A stretch of DNA of 64,000 nucleotides from Paludibacter sp963678465 (GCA_963678465.1 OY782858.1:2790001-2854000), one strand, 5' to 3'. Positions 40,580-49,203 are shown, counted from the first letter of the stretch. Notes: a model not told the origin generated them from the letters alone. Program-made: numbers and translations.

Positions 40580-41164
40580 ATGGAGAAAATAAGTTATGCT
40601 CTAGGATTAAGTTTAGGAAACAATTTGATCAACAGTGGAATTAGTGAGCTTGATTATGCAAAACTGGCCAAAGGAATTCAGGATGTATTGGAACAAAACC
40701 AACCTGAGCTCAGCTACCAGGAGGCACAACAAGTAATTAATACATTTTTCGAAGCGCTACAGGCCAAAGCAAGCGAAGCCGCAATTGCAACCGGGGAAAA
40801 TTTTCTCGCTGAAAACGCAAAACGTCCCGAAGTTGTTACTTTACCAAGTGGATTACAGTACGAAATACTAACCAAAGGAACCGGCAATATCGCCAAAGCA
40901 AACGACACTGTGAAAGTACATTATCACGGCACTTTAATCGATGGAAATGTTTTCGACAGTTCGGTGAATAGAGGCGAACCTGCTACTTTCGGAGTTACTC
41001 AGGTAATTAGTGGCTGGGTAGAAGCGCTTCAATTAATGCCCGTTGGGTCGAAATGGAAATTATTTATTCCTTCCGATTTAGCATATGGAGCACAGGGTGC
41101 TGGTCAGGCAATTGGGCCACACACAACGCTTATTTTCGAAGTTGAATTACTTGACATCGTATAA
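40580..41164 (+). CDS. FKBP/Mip-type peptidyl-prolyl isomerase, cytoplasmic
   Basis: A 194-residue protein with the Mip/FkpA architecture: N-terminal helical dimerisation domain (about 1-80, YALGLSLGNNLINSGISELD) and FKBP catalytic domain (about 100-194, VKVHYHGTLIDGNVFDSSVN, GWVEALQLMPVGSKWKLFIP, LIFEVELLDI). No signal peptide is present, unlike the next three proteins, so it probably works in the cytoplasm. It is the first of four tandem paralogues in one direction. Confidence 0.93.
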   Translation: MEKISYALGLSLGNNLINSGISELDYAKLAKGIQDVLEQNQPELSYQEAQQVINTFFEALQAKASEAAIATGENFLAENAKRPEVVTLPSGLQYEILTKGTGNIAKANDTVKVHYHGTLIDGNVFDSSVNRGEPATFGVTQVISGWVEALQLMPVGSKWKLFIPSDLAYGAQGAGQAIGPHTTLIFEVELLDIV

Positions 41165-41222
41165 TCATCACATTTCAATACATTTATAAAAAACTCGTTT
41201 TAAAATATTATTTTTTACATTA

Positions 41223-42047
41223 ATGAAAAAAACAATTTTGCTGCTTATGGCATTTAGCATGGTACTTGCATCAGCCGGAGCCAAAGAAAAAAAAGCCAAG
41301 AAATCAAAGAAAAATCAGGTTGTAGTTGAAACGGTTTTCAATAACGATGTTGATTCTATGAGTTATGCACTTGGAATGAATGTAGGAGCTGATTTTGCTA
41401 AAAATTTAAAATCAATTCCGGGGCAAAAATCAAATATCGACTTATTAATCAAAGGATTTTCAACTGCTCTGAAAGGAGATTCAACATTGATGACTCCCGA
41501 AGCTGCCAATGAATATTTCCGCAATTACATAACCAAAGAGCAACAAAAAGAGGTTGGAGTAAAAAAAGCCGAAGGCGAAAAGTTCCTGGCGGAAAATATG
41601 ACTGCCGAAGGAATCGTGGCGACTCCCACAGGATTGCAATACAAAGTACTTGTTGCAACCGAAGGAAAAAAACCACTTGCAGTTGACACAGTTAAAGTAC
41701 ATTACGTAGGCACACTACTCGATGGCACAAAATTCGACAGCTCTATCGACCGTGGCGAACCTATCGAATTTTCTCTAAATCAGGTTATCAAAGGATGGAC
41801 TGAAGGCGTGCAATTAATGTCGGTTGGATCAAAATATAAATTCTTTGTGCCTTACAACTTAGGTTACGGCGAACAAGGAGCAGGTGGAGTTATTCCTCCT
41901 TATGCAACACTTGTATTTGAAATTGAATTACTTGACATCAAGCCATTCGTAGAAGCTGCTCCGGTAGAAGCCCCCGTAGAAAAAGTGGCTACTGACAAGA
42001 AAGCCACCAACGCATCAAAGGGATCAAAACAAAACAAGAAAAAATAA
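41223..42047 (+). CDS. Exported FKBP/Mip-type peptidyl-prolyl isomerase
   Basis: A 274-residue paralogue with a signal peptide (MKKTILLLMAFSMVLASAGA) followed by a lysine-rich stretch (EKKAKKSKKNQ). Then come the helical dimerisation domain (SMSYALGMNVGADFAKNL...) and the FKBP domain (VKVHYVGTLLDGTKFDSSID, GWTEGVQLMSVGSKYKFFVP). The C-terminus adds an Ala/Pro/Val- and Lys-rich tail of about 35 residues (VEAAPVEAPVEKVATDKK...). No lipobox, so probably a soluble periplasmic foldase. It lies 58 bases after the cytoplasmic paralogue. Confidence 0.92.
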   Translation: MKKTILLLMAFSMVLASAGAKEKKAKKSKKNQVVVETVFNNDVDSMSYALGMNVGADFAKNLKSIPGQKSNIDLLIKGFSTALKGDSTLMTPEAANEYFRNYITKEQQKEVGVKKAEGEKFLAENMTAEGIVATPTGLQYKVLVATEGKKPLAVDTVKVHYVGTLLDGTKFDSSIDRGEPIEFSLNQVIKGWTEGVQLMSVGSKYKFFVPYNLGYGEQGAGGVIPPYATLVFEIELLDIKPFVEAAPVEAPVEKVATDKKATNASKGSKQNKKK

Positions 42048-42076
42048 AACAAATCATAAATTAATTTTACAAACAA

Positions 42077-42592
42077 ATGAAAAAACAAAGTATTTTTACA
42101 ATTGTAGCTATGGTTGCAGTCTTCGTAATGACTTCGTGTAACAAATACGAAGCTAAAGAAGTAAGTTTAAGCAACCAAAACGATAGTTTAAACTATGCAT
42201 TAGGTATGGCTAATGGCGATGGTATTAAAAGCTATTATTTACAAAACGACTCAACTGATCAGCCAATTTTAGCGCTTATGAAAGCACTCGATGAGGCCTA
42301 CAAATCGGATGCAAGCAACGACGAAATGTACAAACTCGGTCTTCAAATCGGGAACTCATTCAGCCAGCAAAAACAAAAAGGACTGATGGGAGACTCTACA
42401 TTGATTTTTGATGATAAACTTGTAAAACAAGGATTGGTAAACGCTTTGAATGGTTTCACCGAAGGTATGACTTCTGCTCAGGCCGAAGAATATATACGCA
42501 ACGAAATGATGAAGATTCAACAACAGAAAATGGGTCAACCCGCTCCTCAGCAGATGGCTCAACCTGCTCCATCTGATTCAACTTCGAAATAA
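42077..42592 (+). CDS. Lipoprotein with Mip N-terminal domain only (no FKBP domain)
   Basis: A 171-residue lipoprotein (signal with lipobox TSC, mature start at Cys20, CNKYEAK). It matches the N-terminal dimerisation domain of its neighbours (NDSLNYALGMANGDGIKSYY, QKGLMGDSTLIFD, MTSAQAEEYIRNEMMKIQQQ) but stops before the FKBP catalytic domain. It ends instead in a Pro/Gln-rich tail (APQQMAQPAPSDSTSK). The stop and tail look finished, not frameshifted. Because Mip proteins dimerise through this domain, it may pair with the next lipoprotein as a catalytically silent partner. Confidence 0.87.
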   Translation: MKKQSIFTIVAMVAVFVMTSCNKYEAKEVSLSNQNDSLNYALGMANGDGIKSYYLQNDSTDQPILALMKALDEAYKSDASNDEMYKLGLQIGNSFSQQKQKGLMGDSTLIFDDKLVKQGLVNALNGFTEGMTSAQAEEYIRNEMMKIQQQKMGQPAPQQMAQPAPSDSTSK

Positions 42593-42626
42593 GAATTAGT
42601 ATATTAATGATTAAAAAGATTCAAAA

Positions 42627-43505
42627 ATGAAAAAACTGAATATATTTTTAGCAGTGGCTTTTATGACTGCTTTTGTTTTTACTTCGTGCGACAATAACAA
42701 AGCAAAGTTACCCACACTTAAAAATCAACTTGATAGTTTGAATTACGCTTTCGGTTTGGCAAACGGAAACGGTATCAAACAATACTACCTTGCTGCCGAT
42801 AGCGCTAATGCTGATTCACTGAAAATTAAAATCGCTTCATTGCTTAAAGGTTTGAACGATGGATTAAACAGTAAAGTAGACGAAAAACATCCTGAACTTT
42901 CGGAACTTGGTAAAAATATCGGTTCTGCTCTGAAAGAACAAACTAAAACCGGCCTTATGGGCGATTCTACACTGGTTGTTGATATCGACATTATCAAACA
43001 GGGTCTTATCAACGGTTTAAAAGGTTCAAAAGTACAAATGAAACCTGAAGAAGCTCAAATGTATTTGCAAACAACAATGCAAAAAATACAGGAACAAAAA
43101 ATGGAAAGACAGTTTGGTGCTAACAAAACGGCCGGCGAAAAATTCCTTGCTGCCAACAAATCAAAAGCCGGAGTGATAACAACTGCAAGTGGTTTACAAT
43201 ACGAGGTCATCAAAAAAGGAACAGGCGCTCTTCCAACAGACACTAGCCGCGTGAAAGTTCACTACCACGGAACTTTAATCGATGGTTCAACTTTCGATAG
43301 CTCTGTGGATCGTGGCGAGCCTGCTGTATTCGGAGTAAATCAGGTAATTAAAGGCTGGACAGAAGCGTTGAAATTAATGCCTGTTGGTTCGAAATACAAA
43401 TTGTATATTCCACAGGAATTGGCTTATGGCGGACAAGACCAGGGCGCTATCAAACCTTTCTCAGTACTTATTTTCGACGTTGAATTACTATCGATCGAAA
43501 AATAA
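42627..43505 (+). CDS. Lipoprotein FKBP/Mip-type peptidyl-prolyl isomerase
   Basis: A 292-residue lipoprotein (TSC lipobox; CDNNKAKL follows). It has the complete Mip layout: dimerisation domain (SLNYAFGLANGNGIKQYYLA...), connecting helix (QMYLQTTMQKIQEQKMERQF) and FKBP domain (VKVHYHGTLIDGSTFDSSVD, GWTEALKLMPVGSKYKLYIP, IFDVELLSI). It should be membrane-anchored in the periplasm or on the outer membrane. The N-terminal half is the closest relative of the catalytic-domain-less gene just upstream, 34 bases apart. Confidence 0.93.
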   Translation: MKKLNIFLAVAFMTAFVFTSCDNNKAKLPTLKNQLDSLNYAFGLANGNGIKQYYLAADSANADSLKIKIASLLKGLNDGLNSKVDEKHPELSELGKNIGSALKEQTKTGLMGDSTLVVDIDIIKQGLINGLKGSKVQMKPEEAQMYLQTTMQKIQEQKMERQFGANKTAGEKFLAANKSKAGVITTASGLQYEVIKKGTGALPTDTSRVKVHYHGTLIDGSTFDSSVDRGEPAVFGVNQVIKGWTEALKLMPVGSKYKLYIPQELAYGGQDQGAIKPFSVLIFDVELLSIEK

Positions 43506-43564
43506 ATATCCTGACTTATTGGTATAAAAATCCAATATATTTGTATTAAATTTTACACACATCT

Positions 43565-43600
43565 AACGAAAGCCGGAATGTAACAATTCCGGCTTTCGTT
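43565..43600 (+). terminator. Strong hairpin after the FKBP cluster
   Basis: Perfect 15-bp stem AACGAAAGCCGGAAT / ATTCCGGCTTTCGTT with a 6-base loop. There is no direct T-tract (GCAAAAGG follows), so termination or 3'-end protection are both possible. Confidence 0.75.
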
Positions 43601-43694
43601 GCAAAAGGTAAGTGTTTTTTGGCAATTTCACATTATTTACTACAATTAGACTTAAATTTATCATCATTTCCTTTCAAAATTCATTTATTATCTT

Positions 43695-43702
43695 TATTTT
43701 TG
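43695..43702 (+). promoter_or_regulatory. -7 promoter box of the Lrp-family gene
   Basis: Reads TATTTTTG (TAnnTTTG), about 30 bases before the ATG at 43733. Confidence 0.55.
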
Positions 43703-43732
43703 TTCGCAAAATGATATAAACCTGTGATTACA

Positions 43733-44188
43733 ATGGAAAAAATAGACCAATTAGATCGTAAAATACTACGAATTATAACTCAAAATGCACGTATGCCCTT
43801 CAAAGATGTGGCAGAAGAATGCGGCGTTTCACGTGCTGCCATTCACCAACGTGTACAACGCCTCATCGACATGGATGTAATTACCGGATCGGGATATACA
43901 GTGAATCCAAAAATGCTTGGTTTTCAGATGTGTGTATATATTGGTATTACCTTAGAGCGTGGTTCGATGTACAAAGAAGTAGTGGAAGAACTTGAAAAAA
44001 TTCCGGAAATTGTGGAGTCGCAATACACGCTCGGACATTATACAATTCTGATCAAACTGTATGCAAAAAACGATGAGCATTTAATGCAGTTGTTAAACGG
44101 AAGAATTCAGGAAATCAGAGGTGTAGCTGCAACCGAAACACTCACTTCGCTTGACCAACGCATCAAACGTACTATTCCGATAGAGTAA
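43733..44188 (+). CDS. Lrp/AsnC-family transcriptional regulator
   Basis: A 151-residue feast/famine regulator. The N-terminal winged helix (LDRKILRIITQNARMPFKDV, AEECGVSRAAIHQRVQRLID) is followed by the ligand-binding RAM domain (VYIGITLERGSMYKEVVEEL, VESQYTLGHYTILIKLYAKN). It typically senses amino acids. The ATG at 43733 is preferred over the GTG at 43724 because the -7 box leaves a more normal leader. It stands alone before trpS. Confidence 0.93.
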   Translation: MEKIDQLDRKILRIITQNARMPFKDVAEECGVSRAAIHQRVQRLIDMDVITGSGYTVNPKMLGFQMCVYIGITLERGSMYKEVVEELEKIPEIVESQYTLGHYTILIKLYAKNDEHLMQLLNGRIQEIRGVAATETLTSLDQRIKRTIPIE

Positions 44189-44324
44189 ATAAAACTGTAT
44201 ATTTTATATTTCCGGTTTTTTTCTCTGACATTTTTTTGAACAAAATTATTATTGAATTAAAAAAAACATAACCGGCTCTTTAAATTCCACAAGACTGGAT
44301 TTTAAGGAGCTTTAGCTATTTTAA

Positions 44325-45320
44325 ATGGAAACAGTTCTTAGTGGCATCCGTCCTACCGGTAATTTACATTTAGGAAACTATTTTGGTGCTTTGCGTAATT
44401 TCATTAGCATGCAAAACGAACATAATTGCTATTTTTTTATTGCAGATTATCATTCACTTACAACACACCCTACGCCTCAAGACCTACACGGCAACGTAAG
44501 GCAGATATTGGTTGAATACCTCGCTGCCGGACTTGACCCCGAAAAGTCGACGCTTTATGTACAAAGCGATGTTCCACAAGTTATCGAGCTTTATCTTTTT
44601 CTGAACATGAATGCTTATATTGGGGAATTGGAGCGCTGCACTTCGTTTAAAGATAAAATCAGACAAAATCCTCAGAACATTAATGCAGGTTTGCTTACCT
44701 ATCCTACATTGATGGCTGCCGACATATTGCTTCACCGGGCTACAAAAGTACCTGTGGGAAAAGATCAGGAACAGCATCTTGAAATGACGCGCACTTTTGC
44801 CAATCGGTTCAACAGAATGTACAACGTAGACTATTTCCCTGAACCTCAGGCCTTCAACTTCGGAAACGAACTTATTAAAATTCCGGGACTAAACGGAAGC
44901 GGCAAGATGGGAAAATCGGAAGGTGAAGGTAATGCCATTTTTTTGGCAGATGAACCTGAAGCTATTCGCAAAAAAGTGATGAAAGCTGTCACCGACAGTG
45001 GTCCGACAATGCCCAATCAGGAAAAACCAGAGGTAATTAAAAACATATTTCAGTTGATGAATGTAGTTTCGGCGCCTGAAACTTTTAATTATTTCAACGA
45101 AATGTACAACACCTGCCAGATTCGCTACGGCGATATGAAAAAACAATTGGCCGAAGACATGATTCTGTTCACAACGCCTTTCAGGGAGAAAATAAAAGAG
45201 ATTTCGGCCGATGAAGCCTTTGTTTCGAGAGCTGCACGCATTGGCAAAGAGAAAGCCCAGGAAAGTGCCTCAAAAACAGTCCGAGAAGTCCGCGAAATCA
45301 TCGGATTTAAAAAGTTCTAA
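44325..45320 (+). CDS. trpS: Tryptophanyl-tRNA synthetase
   Basis: Charges tRNA-Trp. The 331-residue class I enzyme has the HIGH-equivalent GIRPTGNLHLGNYFGAL (about 7-23), PVGKDQEQHLEMTRTFANRF and the KMSKS-equivalent KMGKSEGEGNAIFL (about 199-212). Length is normal for bacterial TrpS. The leader contains an imperfect hairpin (GCTCTTTAAA ... TTTAAGGAGC, about 44274-44310) but no Trp-rich leader peptide. Confidence 0.97.
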   Translation: METVLSGIRPTGNLHLGNYFGALRNFISMQNEHNCYFFIADYHSLTTHPTPQDLHGNVRQILVEYLAAGLDPEKSTLYVQSDVPQVIELYLFLNMNAYIGELERCTSFKDKIRQNPQNINAGLLTYPTLMAADILLHRATKVPVGKDQEQHLEMTRTFANRFNRMYNVDYFPEPQAFNFGNELIKIPGLNGSGKMGKSEGEGNAIFLADEPEAIRKKVMKAVTDSGPTMPNQEKPEVIKNIFQLMNVVSAPETFNYFNEMYNTCQIRYGDMKKQLAEDMILFTTPFREKIKEISADEAFVSRAARIGKEKAQESASKTVREVREIIGFKKF

Positions 45321-45476
45321 GAAAGAGATAATGCGTTCCGACATTTTGCAGTAGAGAAAACAAAAGGGTTCAATCTTTTTAAAATTACAGATTTTTTTCT
45401 GTATTTCTACAAAACAATCGAACAACATGCCTCAATCAACTGTTTTAATCCCAATTTACCGGATACAAGTTTAACA

Positions 45477-45863
45477 ATGCCAATTAAGAGCTTAATAACA
45501 TATTGCTTACTTACCTTTGCTCTTCTCATGGGAGGAGCAAAGGTTGATGCGTTATTGACCCAACTCAGCATTTATACACCAGCTTCTGGGACCCTTCAAA
45601 AAGCCCAGGACATGCCATCGGGCTTGGCATATTCACAAACTGAGTTGTCACTTCCAGGCTTCGGAAATGAACCTGTTCGTACCAAAACCATAACACAACC
45701 TGTGTCAATGCGTGGAGGAGTCTTTATGTTTTCGCAAATTTTACACACTTCCAAAATGGCTTTAAACCAATTGATGGTGGTAAATCAAACCTTTGTTCAA
45801 CACAAATCGGCTAAACAACTTTACGGTTACTACCTTTTTTCTCTCCATAAAATACTGATTTAA
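45477..45863 (+). CDS. Module A1: exported 128-residue protein of unknown function
   Basis: Not recognised. It has a signal-like N-terminus (MPIKSLITYCLLTFALLMGG), a polar middle with no motif I know, and a C-terminus ending YGYYLFSLHKILI. The same length (128) and a similar end (DGYFLFFLCKMLI) occur in the gene at 46528-46914, so the two are paralogues. Each is followed by a gene of the B type after about 125 bases. The conserved aromatic/basic C-terminus at the very end looks like a docking or recognition tail. No clear promoter box was seen upstream. Confidence 0.6.
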   Translation: MPIKSLITYCLLTFALLMGGAKVDALLTQLSIYTPASGTLQKAQDMPSGLAYSQTELSLPGFGNEPVRTKTITQPVSMRGGVFMFSQILHTSKMALNQLMVVNQTFVQHKSAKQLYGYYLFSLHKILI

Positions 45864-45989
45864 ATCCTGCTACGTTTTTTTTGCATTTTTCATGACCCTT
45901 TCCTGCCTACGCAAGAACATGGTAATGAACAATTTCTTTGTATAACAAAAAAAAACATAGTAAACATTTTCAGGTTAATTCAATATTTT

Positions 45990-46514
45990 ATGGAAAAACA
46001 TATCTCCATCGAACGAACCCTTGAGCAAACAGAAAACAACAGAATAAAGAAAATAAAACAATCTCCATTAAAAGGAATAATTCTTCTTGTAGTTGCTCTT
46101 CTAATCATCTTTATTTACAACGAATTTTTTTACAATTCGGACAGTATCCTATCCCCCATTCTTATATTGCTATTCGTATTATTTCTCATTTGGGGTGGGA
46201 TATCCACGTTTATTCGCAAAACCCTCTACCTCGACGAGTATTCGAAAAGCAAATTATGCTTTGTCGATTTGTTTTACGATAAACACGACCGTGAAAAATT
46301 GCTCGAGATTATAGAAACAGGAAACTACGATGCTATTAAATCGGTGAAAAAATCGAGACACGATGGCATTCTGCTGCGTATCGCCTTTTCGTACGACAAA
46401 TCCTTGTGCTATGTACAAGTGCTTACGCTTTTGCCTTTTGGCTATGCACTGAAAACTATGGCAAAAAAACTATCGATAGAGCAAGTGAACGATTTATTTA
46501 AAATTTTATTCTAA
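45990..46514 (+). CDS. Module B1: two-helix membrane protein of unknown function
   Basis: A 174-residue protein. A charged N-terminus (1-27) is followed by LKGIILLVVALLIIFIY (28-44) and a second helix ending FLIWGG (about 53-72), then a soluble C-terminal domain of about 100 residues. It shares LKGIIL, FxIWG, a YDKxD-KL segment, a TGxY/F stretch and a GIxLRIAxxxDKxLCxVQ motif with the B2 protein at 47038. By the positive-inside rule both termini are cytoplasmic. A weak -7 match TTTCTTTG lies at 45933-45940. Function is unknown. Confidence 0.65.
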   Translation: MEKHISIERTLEQTENNRIKKIKQSPLKGIILLVVALLIIFIYNEFFYNSDSILSPILILLFVLFLIWGGISTFIRKTLYLDEYSKSKLCFVDLFYDKHDREKLLEIIETGNYDAIKSVKKSRHDGILLRIAFSYDKSLCYVQVLTLLPFGYALKTMAKKLSIEQVNDLFKILF

Positions 46515-46527
46515 CGCAATTACACTA

Positions 46528-46914
46528 ATGAAAAAGATATTCGCATATTGGTTTGTACTGATTATCCTCTCCACGGGGATAATCAGCATCAATATGCAGA
46601 ATAGCAACTACATTCACACTCAGCTCAATAATTTACAGCACCAAAATTCAATTGACGCAACATCCGAATCACATAGCGTAAAAACATCTGACAATTTCTG
46701 GTGGCACTACGATAGTAATCAGGTGCGATCTATTGATTTTTCGGGCAACAATGTCATACGATTAATACCTGACACATCCACATTTCGCGCTTCACGCCAC
46801 AAACAGCTAACACTGCAACAGCTTTATTCGACAAGCATAATTCTATATAATTTACTCTCGAACAGACAGGTAGATGGATACTTTCTGTTTTTTCTTTGTA
46901 AGATGCTGATTTGA
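46528..46914 (+). CDS. Module A2: exported 128-residue protein of unknown function
   Basis: Paralogue of the A1 protein: same length, N-terminal hydrophobic signal or anchor (MKKIFAYWFVLIILSTGIIS), a polar Asn/Ser/His-rich middle and the end DGYFLFFLCKMLI. It starts 13 bases after the B1 stop, so B1 and A2 are almost certainly cotranscribed. No family recognised. Confidence 0.6.
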   Translation: MKKIFAYWFVLIILSTGIISINMQNSNYIHTQLNNLQHQNSIDATSESHSVKTSDNFWWHYDSNQVRSIDFSGNNVIRLIPDTSTFRASRHKQLTLQQLYSTSIILYNLLSNRQVDGYFLFFLCKMLI

Positions 46915-47037
46915 TCTTTTTAGTTTCCAACCGCTTAGCATCTTAAATCGAAGATGCACCCATCAATTTATTTAATATCTTACAAATATCAATTTGCAGG
47001 CTTATTTCTATGTCTGCAACAAAATTTTCACATCAAA

Positions 47038-47565
47038 ATGGAACAAAATAAAACTATCGAACAAGTTTTCGATATTGCTTACAAAAATGAAATTAAAAAA
47101 TTCAAGAACAGTTCTTTAAAAGGGATCATCCTTCTGTTGTTAGGTATTGCAACTGTAATTCTCTATTCATCAATAGAGTTTAAGGGCGGAAGCGCTCTGC
47201 CACCAACACTGATTCTGGCCATAATTATCTTTTTTATATGGGGCGTTTTGGCATTGGTATCACGAAAATCGTATTACAAAGATAAAAGTACAGACCTTAT
47301 ATTCACTTTCACTGAAATACCTTACGACAAAAAAGACACAGACAAACTTATGAAAATAATAAAAACAGGAGACTTCAGCACTTTTTCATCGCTACGCGAA
47401 ACCACCGATGGAGGCATCAAGTTACGGATTGCCTCTACTCCCGACAAGGGATTGTGCTTTGTCCAGATGTTTTACCTGGACAATATAAAGTTTACCCCGT
47501 TCAGCGAAGTAATACAACTCAACTCAGAACAAGCTAACTTACTCACAAAAAGCAATATAGTTTAA
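47038..47565 (+). CDS. Module B2: two-helix membrane protein of unknown function
   Basis: A 175-residue paralogue of B1: MEQNKTIEQVFDIAYKNEIK, a first helix (LKGIILLLLGIATVILY, 28-44), a second helix ending FFIWGV (about 54-74), then the soluble domain with PYDKKDTDKLMKIIKTGDF and GGIKLRIASTPDKGLCFVQM. An upstream in-frame ATG at 46954 would add 28 residues. I prefer 47038 because the homology with B1 starts there. It closes the A-B-A-B run and is followed by a strong bidirectional terminator. Confidence 0.65.
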   Translation: MEQNKTIEQVFDIAYKNEIKKFKNSSLKGIILLLLGIATVILYSSIEFKGGSALPPTLILAIIIFFIWGVLALVSRKSYYKDKSTDLIFTFTEIPYDKKDTDKLMKIIKTGDFSTFSSLRETTDGGIKLRIASTPDKGLCFVQMFYLDNIKFTPFSEVIQLNSEQANLLTKSNIV

Positions 47566-47569
47566 ACAC

Positions 47570-47601
47570 AAAGCCCTGTTCCGCAAATGGAACAGGGCTT
47601 T
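47570..47601. terminator. Bidirectional terminator after module B2
   Basis: Perfect 13-bp stem AAAGCCCTGTTCC / GGAACAGGGCTTT with a 6-base loop, then TAGTTTTTT. It also lies 26 bases beyond the stop of the convergent gene at 47627. Confidence 0.92.
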
Positions 47602-47626
47602 AGTTTTTTAAAAGCAACAAAAACAA

Positions 47627-48223
47627 CTATCCTCTTTGTCGCTCGAGGAGTATAAGCATCATCAAGCCAAGTACTACTCTTTCTTCTTCATCTGTTTTAA
47701 GTTCAGCCAATTTTGAAACTGTAAACTTTCGACCCCAAAAGGAAGGTTCTTTTACCAAACGAACCACCACCGATTCGTTGGGACGCATAACTATGTAAGC
47801 CGGGTGAAATAAATAACCCGAAAGAAGGCCTAAAAAAGGTACTTCGCCAAGCATTGAATCGAAAATTTTCGCCCATGGATTCTCTTCGCGAATCACAAAA
47901 TCAGACTGCTGTTTATCGTCGAGAATTTCATAATGAGCTTTCCATAACGATGCCCAGCCCTTTCGGACTATTCTACCAATCTCGTAGCCCATGCGGTTAG
48001 TGAAGGTGTAAGTAGCAGTAAAATCAAGCCAGCGATTTGCACGGATAATGTAATTGACCTCCGAACGACTCTCGTTATTGAACACCTGCACTTCTTCAAG
48101 CAGCTTCAACATTTTCTGACGAACATAAGCCACAGTATTGCCATTGACATCCTGAGCTACAAAATCATTACTCAGTGTTGTTATTCTGAAAGTAAAATTG
48201 AGTGGAAATTGTAACTGATTCAT
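47627..48223 (-). CDS. LURP-one-related / Tubby-like-fold protein
   Basis: A 198-residue soluble protein that reads like the LOR (YxjI) family: a 12-strand beta-barrel around a helix, related to phospholipid scramblases. Supporting stretches are NDFVAQDVNGNTVAYVRQKM, TFTNRMGYEIGRIVRKGWAS and KAHYEILDDKQQSDFVIREE. The C-terminal part is more hydrophobic (FLGLLSGYLFHPAYIVM, LGLMMLILLERQ). The function is unknown in bacteria. It is a single gene between the M23 peptidase and the A-B module. Confidence 0.7.
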   Translation of the reverse strand: MNQLQFPLNFTFRITTLSNDFVAQDVNGNTVAYVRQKMLKLLEEVQVFNNESRSEVNYIIRANRWLDFTATYTFTNRMGYEIGRIVRKGWASLWKAHYEILDDKQQSDFVIREENPWAKIFDSMLGEVPFLGLLSGYLFHPAYIVMRPNESVVVRLVKEPSFWGRKFTVSKLAELKTDEEERVVLGLMMLILLERQRG

Positions 48224-48258
48224 TGTATTCGGGTTTTTAACGAAATATGATAATGCAA

Positions 48259-49122
48259 TTATTTAATCCTGATTTTTTGTCCGGGTTGGAGTTTTGTGTT
48301 GGTTTTGATTTTATTCAACTTACAAATTGATTTCACACTTGTTCCGTGCCGTAATGCAATATGCCCTAAAGTATCGCCTTTACGCACCTTATAGTATCTG
48401 GCAGCCGTCTGTTTTCGTACCTCATGCTGATAATAAAACGATTTCCGTTTAGTAATCTGATATGTATCGTTATGCACCTTACCCGTATAGAAGTTCACAA
48501 TACTGGCCGGGTTTAATGCATTGCCAAGATAGCGCATCTCAAAATGCAAATGAGGACCTGTTGAACGTCCTGTATTACCACCTAAAGCAATTAATTCGCC
48601 TCCTTTCACATTCTGATCGAGCGTTACAAGCACTTGCGACAGATGCGCATAAACTGTTTCAAGTCCATTGCTATGTCGAATTACAACATAATGGCCATAA
48701 CCTCTTGCCTCATAATCGATAATTCGCACTTTACCATCGAAAGCCGAATGTACCGAATCACCTATATTGATACGCAAATCGGTGCCGTAATGATAACGAT
48801 AACGACGCGGACCAAAATCAGAAGTAATCAAGCCCGGAACAGGAACATGAAATTTACTACAATCTATCCGGACTGTATCGGGTAAACTATCGATAGGTAT
48901 CTTGTAAGGATTCAGTCGGTCGGGAGTCCAGATATTGTTATAAATATCATCAGCCGGATGATTTTCCATAAGGTCATCCGAATGATCGTTCAACATTTCC
49001 TTATAAATGTTAGCAGAATCTTTTTTAAAAAGAAGAGAGTTATTGAAAGGAGCCTGAGCCTTTACGCTCAACAACGAAAATGATAGAATTAGTAATGTTA
49101 TAATCTTGCGTGAAAACTGCAT
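48259..49122 (-). CDS. M23 peptidase with C-terminal LysM
   Basis: A 287-residue exported cell-wall hydrolase: signal peptide (1-22), LytM/M23 domain (about 90-210) and a C-terminal LysM (YYKVRKGDTLGHIALRHGTS, about 243-286). The zinc site is complete: YHYGTDLRI gives the first His and Asp, and HLHFEM the later His pair. It probably cleaves peptidoglycan cross-links in the periplasm or activates other hydrolases. Alone in its unit. Confidence 0.93.
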   Translation of the reverse strand: MQFSRKIITLLILSFSLLSVKAQAPFNNSLLFKKDSANIYKEMLNDHSDDLMENHPADDIYNNIWTPDRLNPYKIPIDSLPDTVRIDCSKFHVPVPGLITSDFGPRRYRYHYGTDLRINIGDSVHSAFDGKVRIIDYEARGYGHYVVIRHSNGLETVYAHLSQVLVTLDQNVKGGELIALGGNTGRSTGPHLHFEMRYLGNALNPASIVNFYTGKVHNDTYQITKRKSFYYQHEVRKQTAARYYKVRKGDTLGHIALRHGTSVKSICKLNKIKTNTKLQPGQKIRIK

Positions 49123-49203
49123 TTTAAATCTTTGCTTATTGCCGGAGTTCTACTATTCCGGAGAATGAATAAATGGTATAAACAATATAGATTCTTAACA
49201 CAT

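Noticed and set aside
46954..47037. Earlier start for the B2 gene
   Set aside because: Homology to B1 begins at 47038; the extra residues have no counterpart.
45477..47565. A-B module as a classical toxin-antitoxin pair
   Set aside because: Both proteins have export or membrane segments, spacing between A and B is over 120 bases, and no toxin fold or DNA-binding antitoxin is visible.
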